From: an uncultured Bacteroides sp.
GTDB taxonomy: Bacteria > Bacteroidota > Bacteroidia > Bacteroidales > Bacteroidaceae
Assembly: GCA_944322285.1 (NCBI GenBank)
Contig: CALUOR010000005.1
Location: 1 to 64,000 of the forward strand
Length of the DNA: 64,000 nucleotides
Direction: 5' to 3'
Below the pieces are notes generated by a model. That model was given only the letters and a program-made list of their open reading frames with translations, did no database searches and had not been told where the DNA came from. The position numbers and the translations under genes were made by a program. Positions 36,084-45,000 of this stretch are shown piece by piece (within the stretch, counting starts at the first letter, position 1; every line of letters begins with the position of its first letter).

Positions 36084-36431
36084 TCAATCTTTTTTACTCT
36101 TTTGAAAACGCACCCGCATGTCGTTAAAAACGCATGCGGGAGGAGTTAAAAATGCATGCGGGTGCATTTTCAACGGCATGCGGGTGCGTTTGTAACCGCA
36201 TGCGGGAGCATTTCGTTCCTCATAATGCTCTTGTCTTACGGCTTCTACTTCGCGGGTAATATCCTCCAAACTCAATTCATCGGTGCGGACGGAGCGTAGC
36301 AAGCGGTCGAACCGACTGACGAATAACGACTTGCGCAAGCGGTCGAACACTTCCAGTTTGTCCTGTTCGGGCATGGCTTGCAACATGCCGAAGAATTGCT
36401 GTTTGCTGATGTTCAGTTGAATGGTATCCAT
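36084..36431 (-). CDS. orphan antitoxin-like protein with a repeat-encoded tail
   Basis: 115 aa. Residues 1-74 look like a small Bacteroidales type II antitoxin (MDTIQLNISKQQFFGMLQAM, KLEVFDRLRKSLFVSRFDRLL, LSLEDITREVEAVRQEHYEER). After about residue 74 the frame enters repeat array D and translates the repeat (ACGYKRTRMPLKMHPHAF and on), ending in FQKSKKD. No toxin gene follows; the next gene is the HU-like one. The natural stop and toxin have probably been lost or replaced by the array. It has its own -7 box at 36470-36463. Confidence 0.65.
   Translation of the reverse strand: MDTIQLNISKQQFFGMLQAMPEQDKLEVFDRLRKSLFVSRFDRLLRSVRTDELSLEDITREVEAVRQEHYEERNAPACGYKRTRMPLKMHPHAFLTPPACVFNDMRVRFQKSKKD
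36110..36219. repeat. tandem palindromic array, five units, 22-bp step (array D)
   Basis: GCATGCGGG recurs at 36132, 36154, 36176 and 36198, exactly 22 bp apart, each with the self-complementary GCATGC; a degenerate fifth unit in the opposite sense (CCCGCATG) occupies 36110-36131. It lies upstream of the leftward HU-like gene and inside the end of the antitoxin-like frame. Confidence 0.85.
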
Positions 36432-36462
36432 ACGCTTTCCTCCTTTGTTAAGTTAGCTTATG

Positions 36463-36470
36463 CAAAGGTA
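36463..36470 (-). promoter_or_regulatory. -7 box for the orphan antitoxin gene
   Basis: TACCTTTG on the minus strand, exact TAnnTTTG, 31 nt upstream of the ATG at 36431. No clear -33 element. Confidence 0.5.
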
Positions 36471-36540
36471 CGAAAAACCTGCCGGACTTCCTCCGTTCTC
36501 CTTATTCCTTTTTGTTTCCCAGTACGTCAAAGAGCGATGG

Positions 36541-36572
36541 ATGCGGGTCGTCCCATCGTGGGGACGGGGCAT
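36541..36572 (-). terminator. hairpin after the collagen-like/GLUG lipoprotein gene
   Basis: ATGC...GTCCC and GGGAC...GCAT arms (36541-36572) form a G+C-rich hairpin 38 nt past the lipoprotein stop. The T run is weak, so the terminator call is tentative. Confidence 0.45.
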
Positions 36573-36609
36573 CGTTGCTGTTTTTAGTTTACTCCATCCG
36601 GGCGGCATG

Positions 36610-38388
36610 TCATTGCCCGCCCGTGTTCGGCACAAGCACCAGCGGCAGGGATGCCTTGGTGGCTTCGTCCGTGTTCACGGCCCAGATGTAGTCGTTGCCG
36701 GAGAGCTGCTTGTTCATCTCCTCGGCGGCGGACTGCCAGTTGCCATCGGTTACTTGGGTGGCACTGCCGGTGCCGGTGCCAATGCCACTTCCACTTCCTT
36801 CTCTGTCATAGTAGCAGGCGGTGACGCTTCCAAAATTAGTTCCTGCGATGTGGCCGGAGTTGTTTCCTGTAACGGTGCAGGATGCCGCATAGCAGGCGGT
36901 AACCGAAGGAGTATTCTCAGGAGCTATATTCCCCGCGATACCACCCACATTTACAGTACCCCTGACAGTGCACCCGGACACGGCGCAGGCGGTAACCGTC
37001 CCCCACTCCACCGCTCCGATTATTCCTCCTGTGTTGGCGTAGGAGGAACTGACCGTAGCGTCCTTCAGCAGCAGGTTCTTGACTGTGCCTCCTCCGGCTA
37101 ATGCGCCGATAAGTCCTGTGCAGGCATTGGAAGAAGAAATGCTCAGGTTGCTGATGATATGCCCCGCGCCGTCGAAGGTGCGGTTGAAAGTTATATTCGG
37201 CCATGTCTGCTGCCCGCTCATGTCGATGTCCGCAGCGAGGGTGCAGTTGTAGGATTTAGCGTTCTGCGCCCATGTCAGCAGGCCTTTGGCGGTGTAGACG
37301 ATGTAGGTATCGCCTTCCACGTCGAAGGGTTTCCGCTCTACGACGCGCGTCCGGGTCATTTCGCTGCCATCGTTGCCAACGAGGGTGACGCGCAGCAGGG
37401 CCGTGCCGGTGCCCGGGGTGACGGTGACGGTCATGGCCGCGAGGTCGGCCGTTACGCTCCAGCCGCCGGTGGCGTCGGCGCGGGTGCTGATGTCGGTGTA
37501 GGTGCCGTCGCCGCCATCGGGGACGATTTGCGCCATGAGGGCGGCGTAGTCATCCGCCGTGGTGCCGGCGGGGTAAGTCAGGCTGATGGTTGTTCCCGTA
37601 CTCTCGATGTAAAGCGGGCCGGTGCCTGCATCGTCGCCTATCTGGAGGGACTGGTAGGCGGGGACTTTTATTTCTGTGTTATCGGATAGCGTGAAGATGT
37701 AGTGCGTGCCGTCATCGGATAGCGTGGGGGCACCGGCGAATAGGGGGTCGCCATCGTCTCCGTCATCGCCGGCCGCTCCGTCCTTGCCGCTGACGCGGTA
37801 CCACGTCCGGCCGCCATCCACGCTGAGGTACCAGGCGTCCGTCTGCGCCGTGCCGCCATCGGTCTGGATGGTGCCGGAGGTTATTGTGCTGCCTTGCTTG
37901 ACTTGCGGCGTGGGAGCGGAGGTGCCGGGGCGTCCCGTCGAACCCGGCCTGCCGTCTGAGCCATCCTCGCCATCGGCTCCGTCTGCGCCGTCCTCACCGT
38001 TGGCGCGGATGGGGTTGCCATCGGCATCCTGCATCAGTTGGCCGTCCAGCGTCCAGTACCAGTTGCCGTCGTCGCCCTGCGTCAGGCCTATTTGGGGCGT
38101 GTGGCCGGTGTCGCCTTTCGTGCCGTGATAGATGGTGATGGGGTCGGAGTGCAGAAATTGGATGGTGTAGCCCACCTCCTGTCCGCCTTCCATAAGGGGG
38201 GTGACTGCCGTGATGCAGTCGGTGGTGTTGAGCAGTTGTTGGATGGCGGAGATGTTGTGGTTGGTTTCCTCCTGCCATTGTTCGAGGGCGGCGAGGCGTT
38301 CTTCGTGCTCGTTCACCTTCTGCCACAGCGAGGTGTCGTCGTAGTCGTCGCACGAGGCAAGGCACAAGGCGGCAAGGAGCACCAACAA
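36610..38388 (-). CDS. phase-variable lipoprotein: coiled-coil N-terminus, collagen-like and GLUG repeats
   Basis: 592 aa as the uninterrupted frame, which lacks an ATG and opens on TTG with an uncharged signal (LLVLLAALCLASC). An ATG at 38443 followed by charged codons reads into a run of nine C (38408-38416) and stops; with eight C it would read MIKICKSILPPPFLGKFN straight into this signal. The coordinates therefore give the frame after the tract. Domains: lipobox Cys, coiled coil (LWQKVNEHEERLAALEQWQEETNHNISAIQQLL, DUF4988/PL29N-like), collagen-like Gly-X-Y (GEDGADGADGEDGSDGRPG), beta domains, then GLUG-type repeats (about 375-545: GGIIGAVEWGTVTACAVSGC, GGIAGNIAPENTPSVTACYA). Probably a surface adhesin. 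Confidence 0.85.
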   Translation of the reverse strand: MLVLLAALCLASCDDYDDTSLWQKVNEHEERLAALEQWQEETNHNISAIQQLLNTTDCITAVTPLMEGGQEVGYTIQFLHSDPITIYHGTKGDTGHTPQIGLTQGDDGNWYWTLDGQLMQDADGNPIRANGEDGADGADGEDGSDGRPGSTGRPGTSAPTPQVKQGSTITSGTIQTDGGTAQTDAWYLSVDGGRTWYRVSGKDGAAGDDGDDGDPLFAGAPTLSDDGTHYIFTLSDNTEIKVPAYQSLQIGDDAGTGPLYIESTGTTISLTYPAGTTADDYAALMAQIVPDGGDGTYTDISTRADATGGWSVTADLAAMTVTVTPGTGTALLRVTLVGNDGSEMTRTRVVERKPFDVEGDTYIVYTAKGLLTWAQNAKSYNCTLAADIDMSGQQTWPNITFNRTFDGAGHIISNLSISSSNACTGLIGALAGGGTVKNLLLKDATVSSSYANTGGIIGAVEWGTVTACAVSGCTVRGTVNVGGIAGNIAPENTPSVTACYAASCTVTGNNSGHIAGTNFGSVTACYYDREGSGSGIGTGTGSATQVTDGNWQSAAEEMNKQLSGNDYIWAVNTDEATKASLPLVLVPNTGGQ

Positions 38389-38407
38389 GTTAAACTTTCC
38401 TAAAAAT

Positions 38408-38416
38408 GGGGGGGGG
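38408..38416 (-). repeat. nine-base homopolymer (C9 on the coding strand), phase-variation tract
   Basis: Located 27 nt into the frame that starts at ATG 38443. Nine C give a stop after 17 codons; eight (or eleven) C join the ATG to the lipoprotein frame; ten C stop at once. It is the only homopolymer of this length seen in the window. Confidence 0.85.
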
Positions 38417-38477
38417 TAAAATTGACTTACAAATCTTTATCATTGTCTTTCTTTAGTTAATAGGTTTGACATGCCGC

Positions 38478-38508
38478 CAAAGGTATGGATTTATTCTCAG
38501 TTGGGCAA
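38478..38508 (-). promoter_or_regulatory. promoter of the phase-variable lipoprotein gene
   Basis: Minus strand TTG (38508-38506), 20-nt spacer, TACCTTTG (38485-38478). The -7 box lies 34 nt upstream of ATG 38443, supporting that ATG as the true start. Confidence 0.8.
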
Positions 38509-38558
38509 CAGTTGGGAGAAAAATGTGTGAAAAAAGTTTCGGATAGTCTCGTACCACG

Positions 38559-38990
38559 TCACCGCCTGCGCTTGAAGAAGTCCTTCATCAGGGCGGCACA
38601 CTCCTCGCTCAGGACTCCGGGCACGACCTCCGTCTTGGGGTGCAGGGCTTGCGGGGCGTAGCGTTGATAGCCCCGTTTCTCGTCCGCGGCGCCAAAGACC
38701 AGGCGATGCATCTGTGCCCACCCGATGGCTCCGGCACACATCACGCAAGGCTCCACCGTGACGTACAGCGTGCAGTCGCTCAAATACTTGCCGCCCAATG
38801 CCGACGCGGCGGCCGTAATGGCCTGCATCTCGGCGTGCGCCGTGACGTCCGTCAGGGTCTCCGTCAGGTTATAGGCGCGGGCTATGATGCGGTCGCGGCA
38901 CACCACCACCGCCCCTACCGGGACTTCGCCCTGCTCCATGGCCTTGCGGGCTTCGGCCAAGGCCTGCTTCATGTAATACGTATCGTCCAT
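38559..38990 (-). CDS. tadA: tRNA adenosine deaminase (tRNA-specific, TadA)
   Basis: 143 aa cytidine-deaminase fold. Zinc and catalytic motifs: H52 and E54 (TAHAEMQAI), C82 and C85 (VEPCVMCAGAI). TadA converts A34 to inosine in tRNA-Arg(ACG). Start MDDTYYMKQALAEARKAMEQGEVPVGAVVV matches family N-termini. It follows the small protein at 38997-39236 by 6 nt. Confidence 0.93.
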   Translation of the reverse strand: MDDTYYMKQALAEARKAMEQGEVPVGAVVVCRDRIIARAYNLTETLTDVTAHAEMQAITAAASALGGKYLSDCTLYVTVEPCVMCAGAIGWAQMHRLVFGAADEKRGYQRYAPQALHPKTEVVPGVLSEECAALMKDFFKRRR

Positions 38991-38996
38991 CGCTGT

Positions 38997-39236
38997 CTAC
39001 CTCCGCATATCGTGCTCCCCGAACAAGGTCGGGTAGTCTTCGTCCATATTCTTGTAGATGAACATGAGAATCGTCTCGCGAAACCAGCGCGACTTGTTCG
39101 TTATCCGGTATTTCGCCAGATAACGGTCCACGATGCGCTGCTCCTCCTCGCTGAGCAGGCATACCATCCGCTGGTGCCGCTTCGGTTCGCCGTGCGCGGC
39201 TTTCGGTGCTATTTTACGTCTCTTGCCCATATTCAC
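38997..39236 (-). CDS. small basic protein of unknown function (possible RHH-type)
   Basis: 79 aa (77 if the ATG at 39230 is used, which fits better with the -7 box at 39246-39239). N-terminal basic stretch GKRRKIAPKAAHGEPKRHQR, then a segment resembling ribbon-helix-helix or MobC-like accessory proteins (MVCLLSEEEQRIVDRYLAKYRITNKSRWFRETILMFIYKNMDED). It directly precedes tadA. Function unproven; DNA binding is only an inference from charge and pattern. Confidence 0.7.
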   Translation of the reverse strand: MNMGKRRKIAPKAAHGEPKRHQRMVCLLSEEEQRIVDRYLAKYRITNKSRWFRETILMFIYKNMDEDYPTLFGEHDMRR

Positions 39237-39238
39237 TG

Positions 39239-39288
39239 CAAATTTAGTTTAACTTCTGTAAATACAAAGTAGAAAAAGCGTAATTTTG
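39239..39288. promoter_or_regulatory. divergent -7 boxes between tadA operon and yraN
   Basis: Leftward TAAATTTG at 39246-39239 with TTTG 18 nt upstream; rightward TAATTTTG at 39281-39288, 23 nt before the yraN ATG. Confidence 0.5.
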
Positions 39289-39311
39289 CCGGCAAAGAAG
39301 AAAAAAGAAGT

Positions 39312-39677
39312 ATGGCAACACACAATACATTAGGCAAAAAGGGCGAAGACGCCGCCGTGGCCTATCTAGAAGGCAAAGGATACACCCTGCGCCACCGCAA
39401 CTGGCGGAAAAACCATCTGGAGCTGGACATCGTGGCGGAGAAGGACGGAGAGCTTGTCGTGGCCGAAGTCAAAACCCGCACCAACGACCAATACAAGGAG
39501 CCGCAGGAGGCCGTGGACTGGCAGAAGATACGCCGCATCGTGATAGCCGCCGACGCTTACATCAAGCACTTCGGCATCGACAATCCCGTGCGCTTCGACA
39601 TCATCACCGTCATGGGCAAGGAGGGCGACTTCCGCATAGACCACATAGAGAACGCATTTTATCCACCTTTATTTTAA
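39312..39677 (+). CDS. YraN family protein (UPF0102, endonuclease-like)
   Basis: 121 aa. It carries the PD-(D/E)XK-like pattern of the family: GKKGEDAAVAYLEGKGYTL, then LELDIVAEKDGELVVAEVKTR (D, E and K of the presumed site). Cellular role unproven; related to Holliday-junction-type nucleases by fold. birA starts 4 nt after its stop, so the two form an operon. Confidence 0.9.
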   Translation: MATHNTLGKKGEDAAVAYLEGKGYTLRHRNWRKNHLELDIVAEKDGELVVAEVKTRTNDQYKEPQEAVDWQKIRRIVIAADAYIKHFGIDNPVRFDIITVMGKEGDFRIDHIENAFYPPLF

Positions 39678-39681
39678 AGCC

Positions 39682-40455
39682 ATGGCACTATCATCTGAAC
39701 CATTTCCCTATCCGTTGATTGCACTGGAGCGGACAGACTCCACCAACCGCTACCTCAACGAACTGTGCGATACGAGTCTGCAGCCCGTAGCAGAGCTGAC
39801 CACGGTGTGCGCCGACTATCAGACGGCCGGCAAAGGCCAGCGGGGCAACAGCTGGGAAGCGGCCGAGGGCCGGAATCTGCTGTTCAGCTTCGTGCTCTAT
39901 CCCATCTTTCTGGAAGCCGGACGGCAGTTCATCCTTTCGCAAGTCATCTCGCTGTCCATCAAAGAAGCACTGGACGGGCTGGTGGAAGGGGTCAGCATCA
40001 AATGGCCCAACGACATCTATTGGCAGGAGAAGAAGCTGTGCGGCATCCTGATAGAGAATGACTTGCAGGGACGCTACATCGGCCGGAGCATAGCCGGCGT
40101 GGGGCTGAACGTCAATCAGGAACGCTTCCTGAGCGATGCTCCCAATCCCGTCTCCCTCAAGCAAATCACCGGGCAAGATTATGACCGCACGGAGTTGCTG
40201 GCCGACATACTTACCCGCGTCAACACTTACTACAACCGCCTACGAACTGAAGAGCCGGAAGCATTCAGCCGCGCCATATCTGTCCGCTACGGGGAAGCGT
40301 TGTTCCGCCGCGAAGGATGGCATCCTTACGTAGACGCGCAAGGCATCTTCCAAGCACGCATCGTCCGCATAGAGCAGGACGGACGCCTTGTCTTGGAGGA
40401 TGCCGAAGGAAAGTTGCGCGGTTACCTCTTCAAAGAGGTGCAATATGTGCTCTGA
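39682..40455 (+). CDS. birA: biotin--[acetyl-CoA carboxylase] ligase
   Basis: 257 aa, class I enzyme: no N-terminal HTH repressor domain. Catalytic-loop motif GKGQRGNSWE, KWPNDIYWQEKKLCGILIEND for biotin/AMP, GVGLNVNQ, and a C-terminal SH3-like part (LEDAEGKLRGYLFKEVQYVL). It attaches biotin to carboxylase carrier proteins through biotinyl-AMP. Convergent with the SusD gene, with 6 nt between stops. Confidence 0.93.
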   Translation: MALSSEPFPYPLIALERTDSTNRYLNELCDTSLQPVAELTTVCADYQTAGKGQRGNSWEAAEGRNLLFSFVLYPIFLEAGRQFILSQVISLSIKEALDGLVEGVSIKWPNDIYWQEKKLCGILIENDLQGRYIGRSIAGVGLNVNQERFLSDAPNPVSLKQITGQDYDRTELLADILTRVNTYYNRLRTEEPEAFSRAISVRYGEALFRREGWHPYVDAQGIFQARIVRIEQDGRLVLEDAEGKLRGYLFKEVQYVL

Positions 40456-40461
40456 CTCAAA

Positions 40462-42066
40462 CTATCGGTGCAGGTTGGGATTCAGTATCGCATCCTCATA
40501 CGGATAGGGGGCATACATCTTGCTGTCATCCCACGAACCGGTGACGGGCACTACCTCCTTGCGGAACACGCCAGGGGCGACTTCTATCTCCGGGTTCTCT
40601 TTGCGGAATTCGAAATGGTCCTTCAGGCGATACATGCGGAACATGTCGCGGGCACGGGTGGCAAGGCTGGCCCAATAGTATCCGGCTATCTCCCAACCGT
40701 GCTCGTTATAGGCAGCTTCGGCCAGTTCGGAAGAAGTCATGGCGGTGGTGTAGCGGTTGGTGGGCTGTCCGTCGGCACGGTTGCGGACGCGGTTCAGGGC
40801 GTCTATGGCTTTGGCGGTGACTTGTCCGGCACGTCCTGTGGCTTCGGCATACCAACAGTAGACTTGCGAGAGGCGGATTATCTGGATGGTCTTCTCACCG
40901 GAAGCATTAGGCATAGCGGGGTCAGTATAGTCGAACTCGGTGCCGCGGGTAGCCCCTTCAGCGGTCTTCATGAATACGGGGGCAACAACCTCACGCGAGG
41001 GCGGGTCTGTGTCATACCACCAGTCGTGCAACTGGCCGTCCGTCAGCAATATTTTGGGGAAGTAAGTAGCTTCCTTACGCGGACCATCGGGGAAGTCTTT
41101 CCAGAACCTTATCTCGCCGTTCGTATCGCCCCATCCAGCTTGCGCCATGTCTTGCAGGAAGTCGGTGAGGGGGAGCGACTGACCCAGTTGGTCACGATTG
41201 TAATAGATGCCCAACAGCACTTCGGGATTGTTGTAGTTGTAGGCCCACGAGTGGATGTCAGCGTAGTCGTCCAGCAGACGGTAGTAGTACGTGCCGTTGT
41301 CCACACCGTCTATTACCTCTTCGGCCTTGTCGGCAGCCTTTTGGTAATACTCCGTACGGTTGAGCGGCCAGCCTGCCATGCACAGGTAGACGTAGGCTTC
41401 GGTAGCCTTCACTGCACCCTGGCTGACGGCCACATTGACACCGTTTCGGGCGTAAGGTTCGCTGTCGTACATCACGGGGCAGCCCGCCTCAGCTATCTCC
41501 AAGTCGGAGAGAATGAGGTCGTAGATGTCTTCCACGCTGGAAAGGGGAGCATTGTAGTCTATCTCCTCTTCCAGCATCACGGGGACGGGTCCCCATGTGG
41601 TTACCAAGTAGAAGTAGGAGTAGGCGCGCCAATAGTGAGCCTGTCCCAAGGCGGCGTTCAGTTCTTCTTCGGACACACCGGGTGTGCGCTCGGCATTGTT
41701 GATGATGAAGTTGGCGGCCTTAATCACCTTGAAGCGATGCTCCCACATGGTGCTCATCCACGAGTTGTTGTCTTTCACGTCATACTGATCGTACTCGCGC
41801 AGGGGCTGTTTGTTGCTGGCGGGATGGGTGGAGATGTCATCACCTGCCAGCATGTTGGTACCGATGCAGTTGTTGGCCGCTTGCGAGGCGGCAATGGTGG
41901 AATAGAGGGCGGTGAGCGATGCCTCCAGGTCCTCCTTGCTGCTGAAGAATCCTTCAGTGGTCAGTTGTCCTTTGGGGTGCTCGGTAAGGAAGTCTTCGCA
42001 GGCGGTAAGGGTGGTCAGTGCCAGCCCCGCCGCAATACTATATAATATATGGTGTATAATCTTCAT
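40462..42066 (-). CDS. SusD/RagB family nutrient-binding lipoprotein
   Basis: 534 aa lipoprotein (MKIIHHILYSIAAGLALTTLTAC). SusD hallmarks: CEDFLTEHPKGQLTTEGFF near the start, TPR-like helices (NNAERTPGVSEEELNAALGQAHYWRAYSYFYLVTTWGPVPVML), ATEAYVYLCMAGWPLN, and a C-terminal RxRNRADG segment. It binds a glycan or peptide at the cell surface above the SusC pore. It follows SusC by 28 nt. No glycosidase or regulator is in the same operon, so the ligand cannot be inferred. Confidence 0.94.
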   Translation of the reverse strand: MKIIHHILYSIAAGLALTTLTACEDFLTEHPKGQLTTEGFFSSKEDLEASLTALYSTIAASQAANNCIGTNMLAGDDISTHPASNKQPLREYDQYDVKDNNSWMSTMWEHRFKVIKAANFIINNAERTPGVSEEELNAALGQAHYWRAYSYFYLVTTWGPVPVMLEEEIDYNAPLSSVEDIYDLILSDLEIAEAGCPVMYDSEPYARNGVNVAVSQGAVKATEAYVYLCMAGWPLNRTEYYQKAADKAEEVIDGVDNGTYYYRLLDDYADIHSWAYNYNNPEVLLGIYYNRDQLGQSLPLTDFLQDMAQAGWGDTNGEIRFWKDFPDGPRKEATYFPKILLTDGQLHDWWYDTDPPSREVVAPVFMKTAEGATRGTEFDYTDPAMPNASGEKTIQIIRLSQVYCWYAEATGRAGQVTAKAIDALNRVRNRADGQPTNRYTTAMTSSELAEAAYNEHGWEIAGYYWASLATRARDMFRMYRLKDHFEFRKENPEIEVAPGVFRKEVVPVTGSWDDSKMYAPYPYEDAILNPNLHR

Positions 42067-42094
42067 GTTCTTCTTTATCTGTATGGTTAATGGT

Positions 42095-45000
42095 TTAGAA
42101 TGTCAGTTTAGCCCCGAAGGTGACGGTACGTGGCACGGGGTAAGCACCGTAGTCCAGTCCTTCGTAACCGGCATATACCTCCGGGTCCATGCCTTTGTAG
42201 CCGGTCAGCGTGAACACGTCCTGCGCACTGACGGACAGTTCGATGCTGGCGAACTTCGCCACACGGCGCGGGATGCGGTAGGACAGGCTGATGTTCTTCA
42301 GCTTGAGGAATGAGGCATCCTCTAACCAGAAGTCGGAGTTGGCGTACACCTTGTTCTCGCCGTTACGCAGGCTGGGATAGAGGGCCTGGCTCTTGTCCGT
42401 CACGTGGTCCCAGCCCTGGTAGTAGGCATCGCGCAGGGTGACGAACTTGGTGTTACCCGTCATCGAGGCGATGCGGAAGCGGCTGATGTTGAGGCGGTCG
42501 TAGCCCGTGGCGGCGTTGAAGAAGATGTTCAGCGTCCAGTTGCGCCAGGTGATGTTGTTGTTCCACCCGAAGGTCCATTTCGGACTGGCCTGCCCTTTGA
42601 TGACCAGGTCTTCAGACGTAGGAGTGGTGGTCAGCTCGCCCGCAGCGTTGCGGTAGAGGTTGGCGCCATTCTTATCGAAGCCTTCCCATTGGTACACGTA
42701 GAAGGAGCCCATCGGATAACCGGGCTTCATGATTTGCAGCGCACCGCCCAAGTCGCTGTAGTTGGCGGTGAGCACAAAGTCATTGCCGGCCAGGTCGCGC
42801 ACGGTGTTCTTCACGTAGGAGGCGTTGAAGGTGGTCTCCCAGGTCACGCTGCCCTTCACGGGGAAGGCGTTGACGGAGAACTCCACGCCCGTGTTGTCCA
42901 GTTCGCCTTGGTTCACCCAGTAGGTGCCGCCTCCGTTGTAGCGGGGCACTTGCTTCTGGAAGAGCAGGTCCTTAGTATGCTTCTTGAACCAGTCGAAGGT
43001 GAAGTCCACCTCGCCGATACTGAGATCCACACCCACGTCATATTGGTAGGTCTTTTCCCACGTCAGGTCGGGCGTGGCAAACTGGTTGCCCCAATAGCCC
43101 GTCAAGGCCGTGGACGCGCCCCAACCGTAGCTGGCACCGGAGAGCATCCCAAGGGTAGAATAAGCGCCGATGTCCTGATTACCCGTCACACCGAAGCTGC
43201 CGCGTAACTTTAGTTGGGTCAGTACACGCTGCTTCTGCATGAAAGGTTCCTTCGCCACGTCCCAAGCCACGGCGGCGGAGGGGAAGTAGCCCCAGCGGTT
43301 GCTGCCCTGGAACTTCGACGACCCGTCGGCACGCACGGCGGCGGTGAGGAAGTAACGCTTCTTGTAGTCGTAGTTGGCGCGGACGATGCCGGAGACGAGC
43401 GATGCCTCGCTGTAGGAGTTGGACGCGTTGCGGATGGCGGCGTTGCCCAGGTTCCAGTAGCCCACACTCTCGTTGTTGAGGTTGGAGCCGCTGCCCGTCA
43501 GACCCGTGTCCTTGGTCTGGCTCAGTTCCCATACACCCATCAGCGACACAGTGTGCGCCTTGTTGAAGGTCTTCTGCCACGTCAGGTTGTTGGTGTTCTG
43601 CCAATAGTTGTGCATCGAGCTGCTGTTGCTCGCGCTGTTGATGGCGCCGGGGGCAACGAGCTTCGAGGCGAACGAATACGACGGGCTGTGCAGGTAGTCG
43701 TACCCGCCTTGCACGCTCAGTGTCAGCCCCTCGGCTATCTTGAACAGCAAGGTCAGGTTGGCGTTCAGGTTATAGTTATAAGAGTCACTCTTGTTCACCA
43801 CCATCTCGCCGTAGGGGTTGGAGGCGTTGGCCACGTTGTAGGGGTCGCGGTTGTAGATGCCTGTCTCAGGGTCTACCATCTCCATGGTGGGCGAAAAGGA
43901 GATGACGTTGCTCCAGTTGGGCGCGCCGTTGTGTTGGTGGATGCGGCTGCCATTCAGCTTGGTACTGATGGTGAGCCACGGTTTTACATCAGCATCTACG
44001 TTAACACGCAGGCCGTACGACTGCCGTTTGGAGCGGATGGTGATGGCTTCTTGGTCGAGCACGTTGCCCGATACGAGGTACTTCACCTTCTCCGAACCGC
44101 CGGTGATGCTGAGACGGTAGTCCTGCGTCAGGGCGGTCTGCGTCATGAGGTCCACCCAGTCGATGCCCTTCGCTCCCGTGCGGTAGGCTTCCAGGTCGGT
44201 GTCGGAGATGATGGAGGAACCGCGCAGCTCGTTCAGTGCCGTGCCATACTCGTAGGCGTTCATCAGTTCGTACTGCTTGCGCAGGGTGGAGATGCAGACA
44301 TTGGCGTCCAACGACACGCGGGCACGTCCCTCCGTACCGCCCTTGGTGGTGATGAGGATAACGCCGTTGGCTCCGCGCGAACCGTAGATGGCGGTGGACG
44401 AGGCGTCCTTCAGCACTTCCATCGACTGGATGTCGTTGGGGTTCAGTCCGCCCAATCCGCTGGGCGATATCATGCCGTCGATGACGTACAGCGGGTCGCT
44501 GCTCTTATTAATGGAAGTGGTACCGCGCACACGGACCTTCATCCCCGCGCCGGGCAATCCGCTGGATGCGGTCACCTCCACACCGGCGGCACGTCCCTGC
44601 AACACGTCCTCCACGCGGCGCACGGGCTGGTTCTTGAACTGGCGGGTGTTGACGCCGGCGACGGACCCCGTCAGGTCGCTCTTCTTCACCGTGCCGTAGC
44701 CGATAACCACCACCTCCTCCAGCAGTTGGTTGTCCTCCTTCAGCACTACGGGATAGTTGCTCATGCGGCGGTGTACGCGGATGGTCTGCGTGTGGTAGCC
44801 AATGAAGGACACTTCGATGTACGACCGTGGCGGCACCTCCAGCGTGAAGCGTCCGTCCACGTCGCTCGTGGTGCCAATCTCCGGCTGTCCCTTCACGATG
44901 ATGGTGGCGCCAATGACGCTCTCGCCCTGTTCGTCGGACACGATGCCCCGGATGCGCAGGTTGCCGTTGGGCAACACCTCGTCCGCATCGTCTGTCCCGG

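Noticed and set aside
40468-42045. 525-aa plus-strand frame opposite SusD
   Set aside because: Shadow of SusD; no start signals or family motifs.
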